Shown here one piece after another: positions 1 to 5,216 of a stretch of DNA of 6,193 bases. Position 1 is the first letter of the stretch. Each line of letters begins with the position of its first letter. This stretch comes from CAYJAD01 sp964370015 (GTDB taxonomy: Bacteria > Desulfobacterota > Desulfovibrionia > Desulfovibrionales > Desulfovibrionaceae), in the NCBI GenBank assembly GCA_964370015.1, contig CAYJHD010000107.1:1-6193 (forward strand), read 5' to 3'. Both the position numbers and the translations under genes were made by a program. Under the pieces are notes generated by a model, which was not told the DNA's origin, did not search any database, and worked only from the letters and a program-made list of their open reading frames with translations.

Positions 1-37
1 AAAAATATGGCGACTGTTTTTCGGGAACAGTCGCCAT
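1..37 (-). terminator. Rho-independent terminator after flgE
   Basis: Read on the minus strand, a perfect 12-bp stem (arm ATGGCGACTGTT at 26-37, complementary arm at 7-18) encloses a 7-nt loop (CCCGAAA, 19-25). It is followed at once by ATTTTT (6-1). This is the classic GC-rich hairpin plus U-tract and lies 32 nt beyond the flgE stop codon. On the plus strand the hairpin is followed by GAGGGAGG, so it should stop only minus-strand transcription. It marks flgE as the last gene of this unit. The U-tract may continue past the left edge. Confidence 0.93.
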
Positions 38-69
38 GAGGGAGGTAAACCTATGAGGATGAAGTGCTA

Positions 70-2301
70 TTAACGCTTCATGCTAAGAACTTGTTCCAAC
101 ATGGTGTCCACAGTGGTAATACCTTTGGAGTTACCTTGGAAACCGCGCTGTGTGGTAATCATTTGCACAAATTCGCGAGACATATCCACGTTGGATTGTT
201 CGATATTGTATGCATGAATACTACCCATACCAGCAATACCGGCTTGTGCTTGCTGAATGCTACCAGACTCTAAAGTTTCAGAGTACAAGTTGCCGCCTTC
301 GCGATATAAACCTTGTGGGTTTACAAAGTCATACATGGCTATTTGGTATAAAGGCATTTCCACACCGTTGGAGTAAATACCGTACAAAACACCGTCGGCA
401 TCGATGCGCGCATTGGTAAGGTTACCGGAAGGATAACCATTTTGCGAGCTAAAGTTAATGGCAGAAGCTGTTCCGCGGTTGGTGGAAGAACCTGCAGTGC
501 CTTCGGCAGGCACAAGCCCAGCCATTTGGCTATAACTAATGCTGGTGGCGGTGCCGCCTGCAAGATTTGTCATAAGATCTGCAATGGAAGTTCCAGGGGT
601 GGTCAAGGTGCCTTTTATGGGAGTTGTTCCCGCAGTGCCACCCATGGACCAAGGATTATTGGGACTTTCAGACTGCAAACCTAAATCAAATTCCATCCAA
701 ATATCATCAGCTTCTTTACTCTTGGTGGTATCGGTGTCTGTTTTGCTCTGGCCTACGCTATTGGCCATGGGGTGACCGGAAAAGTTTGCCGTAAACAAAG
801 GATAACCATTCTCAGATACGGCTGTGGGCTGCCAAGACAAAGCGGAGTCAGGATGACCATAAGAAGTGGCTATTTGAGCACTATATTCTGTACCATAAGC
901 TGCATTGTAAACGGCATTTGATTCATCTGTTTTTGCCTTGTCAAAAGCATTTTGCCAAATATTTTCAGCTTCTTTTTTGGCTGTTGCACGGTCAAAAGCT
1001 GCTAATTCCGTATTGTAAGTAGCGTCCCAAGCGGCGTCGCCGGCAGCTAAACCAGGATTAGCTTCATTGGCAGCCTTAATTGCAGCCGCTTCGGCAGCAG
1101 CTTCAGCCACTGCGGTAGAAGAGGTATCTTTATCAGCACCAACATTACCCAATGCAGTGTTAGCTGCTGCCAATGCAGCGGCTTCAATGGCTGTAATATT
1201 GGCAGGATCAGCCAAGGCATTGGCGCCAGCAAGTTCAGCAGCTGCAATGATTTCTTCAGGGTTCTTGCCACCGGGGATGGTTTCACCGGCAGGTACTTCT
1301 GTATTTCCCATATAGGAGTACGCAGATTGGCTAATTAAGTTGCCGGAAGAGTCAAAAATCATGGTGCCTTTCATGAGAATACCAGCAGCTTCTGTATCTT
1401 GGAAGCTGGTTGCACCGGTAAGTACGCCAGTGGCTTCATCATAAGTTCCACCAAAGGTACGTGCGTCTTCGTTGGGATCCATGGTGAGAAGATATTCATA
1501 AGCCGTGTACCCTGTAGGCAATCCGTCAATGGATTTGGCAGGTACTTGGTCAAAATAACAGGTAAGGGTATGTTCTTTGCCGCCTTCATCATACACGGTG
1601 ATGGGCGCAGGATATACATAGGCTTCTTCAGATATGGCAGGCTCACCTGGATTGTCCACAGCGTATTTACCATTCCATGTTTCAGACATGGCAAAGAGAG
1701 GATTCTCAATATCAATACTTTTATCAAGGTTTTCTTCTGCCGTAAGGTTCACAGAAAATTCTACCTTGGTGGTAGCTTGAGGACTTACTGACCAAGAGTC
1801 AAGTACGATGTCTTGAGCATCGCCCACGGTTTGTATACCTTGGGGCTTTGATACCAAAGGATTAATACCAGTGGCAGGCAAAGGACTGCTGTGATTTTGC
1901 ACTTTCCAGCCTTGCAACACTTCGCCAGTGGGTAAGGTTAAGTACCCTTGGTTGTTGAAGTTAAAGTTACCGGCGCGTGTGTAATGATCAGCATTTGTAC
2001 TGGAGTTTACCACTTTAAAATATCCGGAGCCGGAAATGGCAAGGTCGGTGGCGCTGTTGGTAGATTCAAAAGAACCTTGAGAAAAGTCTGTAATAACAGT
2101 GTTAATGCCTACGCCAAAACCAATTTGAGTAGGACCACTGCCGCTGGCTTTATCTTGATAAAGGAAATCTTCAAAGTCCATGCGTTGGCTTTTAAAGCCG
2201 ATGGTACTCACGTTGGCAAGGTTGTTACTGATAACGTTCATTTTTTCGCCATGAGCGAGTAAACCCGAAACACTTGTCCACATGCTAGATGAAAGACCCA
2301 T
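70..2301 (-). CDS. flgE: Flagellar hook protein FlgE, enlarged, with Ala-rich insertion
   Basis: This is the structural subunit of the flagellar hook, exported by the flagellar type III system and polymerised under the FlgD cap. It has 743 residues, against 403 for Salmonella FlgE. The N-terminal rod/hook motif (residues 1-50) includes MWTSVSGL, ISNNLANVSTIGFKSQR and MDFEDF. A GSGYFKV segment lies near 91-97, and a D2-like beta region with ITVYDEGGKEHTL near 234-247. The C-terminal D0 helix, about 701-743, contains EQSNVDMSREFVQMITTQRG and ends LEQVLSMKR. Between about 346 and 487 is an alanine-rich segment (33 Ala in residues 351-430) absent from a compact hook protein. It lies after the GTMIFDSSGNL strand and before NGYPLFTANFSG. 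The ATG is supported by GGAGG (2308-2312) six bases upstream. The stop is TAA, followed by a terminator. The frame is open throughout. The family call is secure; the function of the insertion is unknown. Confidence 0.97.
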   Translation of the reverse strand: MGLSSSMWTSVSGLLAHGEKMNVISNNLANVSTIGFKSQRMDFEDFLYQDKASGSGPTQIGFGVGINTVITDFSQGSFESTNSATDLAISGSGYFKVVNSSTNADHYTRAGNFNFNNQGYLTLPTGEVLQGWKVQNHSSPLPATGINPLVSKPQGIQTVGDAQDIVLDSWSVSPQATTKVEFSVNLTAEENLDKSIDIENPLFAMSETWNGKYAVDNPGEPAISEEAYVYPAPITVYDEGGKEHTLTCYFDQVPAKSIDGLPTGYTAYEYLLTMDPNEDARTFGGTYDEATGVLTGATSFQDTEAAGILMKGTMIFDSSGNLISQSAYSYMGNTEVPAGETIPGGKNPEEIIAAAELAGANALADPANITAIEAAALAAANTALGNVGADKDTSSTAVAEAAAEAAAIKAANEANPGLAAGDAAWDATYNTELAAFDRATAKKEAENIWQNAFDKAKTDESNAVYNAAYGTEYSAQIATSYGHPDSALSWQPTAVSENGYPLFTANFSGHPMANSVGQSKTDTDTTKSKEADDIWMEFDLGLQSESPNNPWSMGGTAGTTPIKGTLTTPGTSIADLMTNLAGGTATSISYSQMAGLVPAEGTAGSSTNRGTASAINFSSQNGYPSGNLTNARIDADGVLYGIYSNGVEMPLYQIAMYDFVNPQGLYREGGNLYSETLESGSIQQAQAGIAGMGSIHAYNIEQSNVDMSREFVQMITTQRGFQGNSKGITTVDTMLEQVLSMKR

Positions 2302-2337
2302 AAAATACCTCCAAATAACCTAATACTATCTGTTACT

Positions 2338-2372
2338 AAGGTATAAAGCGTCCCGAAATTGCCTTATACCTC
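2338..2372 (-). promoter_or_regulatory. Intercistronic hairpin between flgD and flgE
   Basis: On the minus-strand transcript, AGGTATAAGGC and GCTTTATACCT form a stem around the 11-nt loop AATTTCGGGAC. The core is ten pairs including one G-U, and two outer pairs (A-U, G-U) extend it. It starts about a dozen bases after the flgD stop and ends 36 bases before the flgE ATG. No U-run follows, so it does not look like a normal terminator. It could stabilise or process the mRNA, or partly attenuate it, separating hook-subunit from cap expression. The inverted repeat is visible; its role is inferred. A bare SD-like AAGGAG just upstream of the stem has no start codon at a usable distance. Confidence 0.55.
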
Positions 2373-2384
2373 TCCTTAAAATCA

Positions 2385-3299
2385 TTATGGCGTTGTGGTG
2401 TCACCTGTAGTAGTGTCACCTGTAGTAGTGTCACCTGTTCCCGTTTCTGGAGTAGTTCCATCAGCAGGATCAGTAGCACTTTCAGTGCCATCTGTGCTCT
2501 CTGTAGTTTCTGTATTTTCTTCTTCTTGGCTATTTTCGCCAGAAGTAGAGTCAGTATCTTCCGTCTTAGGATCTTCTTCCGCTTCACTATCAGGTGTGGC
2601 GGAAGAAATTACCGTAGGTTCAGATACACGGCGCACTTCAGATAAAGGTGTGGTGCGTCCGTCAGACAGAGCCAGATAAGGAATGCCATTGTCATTGATA
2701 ACGCCGGAAACAAGACCATCCACCACAGTATCGTAATTGGTGATGGTATCGCCATTGGAATCGTAAAATACGGGAACCAATCTATAAACACCATCAGAAG
2801 CTTCTGCCCCACCAAAGACCTTACCGTCCCAAATGAATTCGTGGGTGCCGGCACTTTGTGCAGGTAGGGCGATGCTATTCACCATATTATTACCGGAATC
2901 AAAGATATTGATTTGGCCCTTCACAGTATTGTCACCAATGGCGTAACGCATCTTAGAAACAGTGGTATCGCCGGTGCTCGCATTGGTTTCTTTACTAATG
3001 CTGGTACCGGTTACGTCCACGGTCTTGCCAATGTAAGAAGTGGCATTTACCAATTCTTGGCTGCGTGTAGCTTCTGTGAGGGTGGTCATGCCTTCGTTCA
3101 TGTTCATCATTTGTTCAAGGCTGGAGAATTGTGCAAGCTGAGCAATAAATTCCTTATCTTCCATGGGATTCAATGGATCTTGATATTGGAATTGTGTCAC
3201 AAGCAAAAGCATGAAAGCCTCTTTATCAAGAGTGCTACTTCCTGTTTGCGAAGTAATGGCGCTGCTTACGGCACTGCTTGTGGATTGAATAGCTGACAT
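2385..3299 (-). CDS. flgD: Flagellar hook capping/assembly protein FlgD with acidic C-terminal tail
   Basis: FlgD sits as a temporary cap on the growing hook and is required for FlgE polymerisation. The diagnostic N-terminal motif is clear: LDKEAFMLLLVTQFQYQDPL continuing NPMEDKEFIAQLAQFSSLEQM (residues 24-64). A Tudor/Ig-like middle follows, with SYIGKTVDVTG (88-98), an Ig-like stretch including HEFIWDGK (153-160), and the closing strand region DGRTTPLSEVRRV (213-225). That is about the full length of a usual FlgD. Beyond it lies an extra 76-residue tail (229-304), acidic and Thr/Ser-rich, ending in three GDTTT units. The ATG is preceded by AAGGGAG (GGGAG at 3306-3310, six-base spacing). The gene begins 27 bases after the fliK stop, so the two are probably co-transcribed. 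The hairpin at 2338-2372 lies between it and flgE. Family call is secure; the tail matches no domain I recognise. Confidence 0.96.
   Translation of the reverse strand: MSAIQSTSSAVSSAITSQTGSSTLDKEAFMLLLVTQFQYQDPLNPMEDKEFIAQLAQFSSLEQMMNMNEGMTTLTEATRSQELVNATSYIGKTVDVTGTSISKETNASTGDTTVSKMRYAIGDNTVKGQINIFDSGNNMVNSIALPAQSAGTHEFIWDGKVFGGAEASDGVYRLVPVFYDSNGDTITNYDTVVDGLVSGVINDNGIPYLALSDGRTTPLSEVRRVSEPTVISSATPDSEAEEDPKTEDTDSTSGENSQEEENTETTESTDGTESATDPADGTTPETGTGDTTTGDTTTGDTTTP
2391..2435 (-). repeat. 15-bp tandem repeat at the 3' end of flgD
   Basis: Three 15-bp units lie head to tail: 2421-2435 and 2406-2420 are identical (GGTGACACTACTACA on the coding strand), and 2391-2405 is a diverged copy (GGTGACACCACAACG). 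Each encodes GDTTT, with one Pro codon and the stop after the last unit. Because the unit is a multiple of three, copy-number change would lengthen or shorten the FlgD tail without breaking the frame. Two identical neighbouring copies suggest a recent duplication or ongoing slippage. Confidence 0.9.
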
Positions 3300-3326
3300 T
3301 TTAAACTCCCTTAGCCCAGATGATGC

Positions 3327-5069
3327 TTAGGCTACAATATACAATGATTGTGTGGCATTTCCTGCCGAACTACTTCTATTATGCATATTGCGTTCCAAAG
3401 TTGAGCTATTTGGATTTGTACTATCATTTCGAACCTTTCCGAGATTACGCAAACGTTCTAACATTTCTCTTTGGGCATTTTCTTCCTGTCTGGCATTGTG
3501 CTCTTTCATGCCACTCCAGCTATCATGGGAAGCAGAGTTTTCCTGTGAGCCTTGGCGCACTTCGATTTTATCAACCTTTATGCCTTGATCTTCCAATTGT
3601 GCGCGAATTTGTTCCATTTGCTTATGCAGCATTTCTGCCGTTTCAGACTTTTCGGAGCGAATCATGGCACTTACTTCGCCATTGCGCGCGGTAAGGGTAA
3701 TGGTAAGAGAACCAAGCTCAGCTGGGTGCAGTTGTAACTCAATGCTCTTGCTTCCATCTCTGGCTGCGGTAAGCATGGCTCTTTCCACTTGGGTGGCTGC
3801 TTGAGAAGCCATCTGAGCACGTTGAGCTTGGGCTTGACTTTGCGCCAACTGCTGAGCACTACTGGTGGCTAAGCCACCAATACCCACAACGGGGGTGGTG
3901 ATATTTTTAGAGGCCACAAGAGCTGCGCTGGCGTCAGTGCGCAAAGACGTTTTATCAAGCAATTGTCCCCAAGCGTCATTTCTGGAATCACCCTTAGCGT
4001 CACCTTTGCCATCGCCAAAGCCTTCTTGTTGCATATCTTTTGCAAGTTCTTTATCACTAAGGAGTTGCCTATCAAGAGCATCTTTTTGCGATTCTGTGGC
4101 ATTTTCTAAATTTTTATCCACCTGAGAGGAGCGAGTTCCTTCAAGGGTTGAATTTACATTTTCAAGCACGGTTTTTTCAATCATAACCTTGCTTTGCTCA
4201 GATTTACGTGAAGAAAGCTCAGAAGCGCTTTTTTCCGCCGCCATACGTTCCTTGGCTTCTTGCAAAAGAGGTCCCATGGTGGCATCAATGGCTGCATTTA
4301 ACTTTTCTTTATTACTTGCTTCTAGAGCGAAATCATTGATGGCAGGTGCTAAAAACGTGGAAAGTTGTGTTTTGTTAAGCTTAAGAGAAGAACCTGTACC
4401 AAAATGGCCTAATAATTGTTGCGTGGAAGTATCGGATAAGCCCATGGCTTTGGCCAAAACGCCCATTTCATCCTTGGTGAAGAGCACACTTTGACCTTGA
4501 AGATTATCCATCTCCTTTACCAAGGCGTCTAAAGCAGCTTTGCCATTTTTACCATTAAGATGTCCGCGAATATCACTGTATAAATCACCGCTGGGATCTA
4601 ACTTCGCAGCAAGTCCTTTGAGCGTTTCACGCTCTTCTTCAGAAAGGGTAGGGTAGGATCGCGGACTTTGCAAGGCAGCCATAACTTCACCCAGCGAAGA
4701 ACCACCGGGTTGTTCTGAAAGCTTTTTCAATTCTTCAAGGGTTTCTTCAGGAGCTCCCTCACGGCGTAAATCTCTCTCAAGTTCACGTAATTCTTCTTGT
4801 GTAAAGAGAACTTCTTCTGCGGAGTACGTCACGCCATTATCGGAAGTTAAGTTATAAGGAGCCTGTTCAAGAGGTGCTACTGTTGCGGAATCTTGCAAAG
4901 CCACTTCCACAGAGTGACTTTCTCCATTGGCCACAGCATTACGAGCTTCTTGTTGACGAAATAATTCCTCAGCAAAGCTATCACTGCTAGCATCTTGAAA
5001 ACCAGCACCGATGAAAAAACTTTCGGTGAGGGACAAAGCACTTTGAGATGTGGTGGGAAGAATTTGCAT
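3327..5069 (-). CDS. fliK: Flagellar hook-length control protein FliK
   Basis: FliK is a secreted molecular ruler. It is exported while the hook grows, and its C-terminal domain then contacts the FlhB export gate to switch secretion from hook to filament substrates. The C-terminal domain (about residues 437-507) shows the family pattern: SIELQLHPAELGSLTITLTA, then NGEVSAMIRSE, a MLHKQMEQIRAQLEDQGI helix, and VDKIEV. The N-terminal half is low in aromatic residues and polar, with three helix-rich blocks resembling one another (86-133, 139-187, 194-240). A Gln/Ala-rich linker (about 405-430) precedes the C-terminal domain. I chose the ATG at 5067-5069 (MQILPTTSQS, 580 aa). The in-frame GTG nine bases upstream overlaps the AAGGAG Shine-Dalgarno and cannot be the start. 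Stop TAA; flgD follows after 27 bases. Assignment rests on the C-terminal domain and the position before flgD-flgE; the N-terminal part is poorly conserved across the family. Confidence 0.93.
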   Translation of the reverse strand: MQILPTTSQSALSLTESFFIGAGFQDASSDSFAEELFRQQEARNAVANGESHSVEVALQDSATVAPLEQAPYNLTSDNGVTYSAEEVLFTQEELRELERDLRREGAPEETLEELKKLSEQPGGSSLGEVMAALQSPRSYPTLSEEERETLKGLAAKLDPSGDLYSDIRGHLNGKNGKAALDALVKEMDNLQGQSVLFTKDEMGVLAKAMGLSDTSTQQLLGHFGTGSSLKLNKTQLSTFLAPAINDFALEASNKEKLNAAIDATMGPLLQEAKERMAAEKSASELSSRKSEQSKVMIEKTVLENVNSTLEGTRSSQVDKNLENATESQKDALDRQLLSDKELAKDMQQEGFGDGKGDAKGDSRNDAWGQLLDKTSLRTDASAALVASKNITTPVVGIGGLATSSAQQLAQSQAQAQRAQMASQAATQVERAMLTAARDGSKSIELQLHPAELGSLTITLTARNGEVSAMIRSEKSETAEMLHKQMEQIRAQLEDQGIKVDKIEVRQGSQENSASHDSWSGMKEHNARQEENAQREMLERLRNLGKVRNDSTNPNSSTLERNMHNRSSSAGNATQSLYIVA

Positions 5070-5072
5070 GGT

Positions 5073-5110
5073 GAACACTCCTTGTAGCTTATGCTATACA
5101 AAGAGTGTTC
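5073..5110 (-). promoter_or_regulatory. fliK leader hairpin sequestering the ribosome binding site
   Basis: The minus-strand transcript contains an almost perfect inverted repeat. The left arm is GAACACTCTTTGTA-TA-GC, the loop is ATAA, and the right arm is GCTACAAGGAGTGTTC. Fourteen consecutive pairs (one of them U-G), a two-base bulge and two G-C pairs close the loop. The right arm contains the complete Shine-Dalgarno AAGGAG, and the fliK ATG lies three bases after the stem. Folded, it would hide the ribosome binding site. No U-run follows, so it is not an intrinsic terminator. It could instead work as DNA, as a palindromic operator. The structure is visible; the regulatory effect is inferred. 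Confidence 0.65.
5078..5083 (-). promoter_or_regulatory. Shine-Dalgarno of fliK (decides the start codon)
   Basis: AAGGAG on the minus strand lies eight bases before the ATG at 5067-5069, an optimal distance. Its last base is the first base of an in-frame GTG (5076-5078), which rules that GTG out as start. The whole motif is inside the right arm of the leader hairpin. Confidence 0.88.
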
Positions 5111-5112
5111 CA
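5097..5112 (-). promoter_or_regulatory. Possible sigma-54 (RpoN) promoter upstream of fliK
   Basis: The minus strand reads TGGAAC-ACTCT-TTGTA, close to the RpoN consensus TGGCAC-N5-TTGCA with correct spacing. The -24 GG is intact, but the -12 GC is GT, which is a serious weakness. Transcription would start near 5086, giving a leader of about 17 bases that keeps the Shine-Dalgarno but loses the left arm of the hairpin. RpoN control of middle flagellar genes is known in Desulfovibrio and many other bacteria. Chance resemblance is quite possible, and the element overlaps an inverted repeat that may exist for another reason. Confidence 0.3.
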
Positions 5113-5216
5113 AAGTTAAATAGTCTTATAAATAAAGATAGTAACAAAATACCATGCTGTAGAATACGGCAGAAAATGCCTTATATATGGAGTAATATAT
5201 GCCGCTTAACCATACA

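Noticed and set aside
42..73. Plus-strand GGGAGG followed by ATG at 53 with a six-codon frame
   Set aside because: It encodes only MRMKCY and sits between the flgE stop and its terminator; no promoter or leader-peptide context.
1012..1251. Alanine-rich FlgE block as a trinucleotide repeat or frameshift artefact
   Set aside because: All four alanine codons are used without a repeating unit, and the conserved FlgE C-terminus follows in the same frame.
1399..2262. Open frames on the plus strand opposite flgE (1399-1791 and 1948-2262)
   Set aside because: They lie wholly inside a clear FlgE coding region, show no family motif and have no convincing ribosome binding site. They are mirror frames of a conserved gene.
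5070..5078. Extending fliK to an in-frame GTG at 5076-5078 (three extra residues)
   Set aside because: The GTG shares a base with the AAGGAG Shine-Dalgarno, leaving no spacing. The ATG at 5067-5069 has ideal eight-base spacing.
5095..5117. Sigma-70 promoter TTTAAC-N16-TATAGC upstream of fliK
   Set aside because: Only three of six and four of six matches to consensus; too weak to call in AT-rich intergenic DNA.
5166..5204. Inverted repeats CGGCA/TGCCG and ATATAT/ATATAT as a terminator for the GGT-like gene
   Set aside because: The stems are short, compete with each other and have no U-run on the minus-strand transcript. I see no convincing terminator here, so read-through into fliK stays possible.
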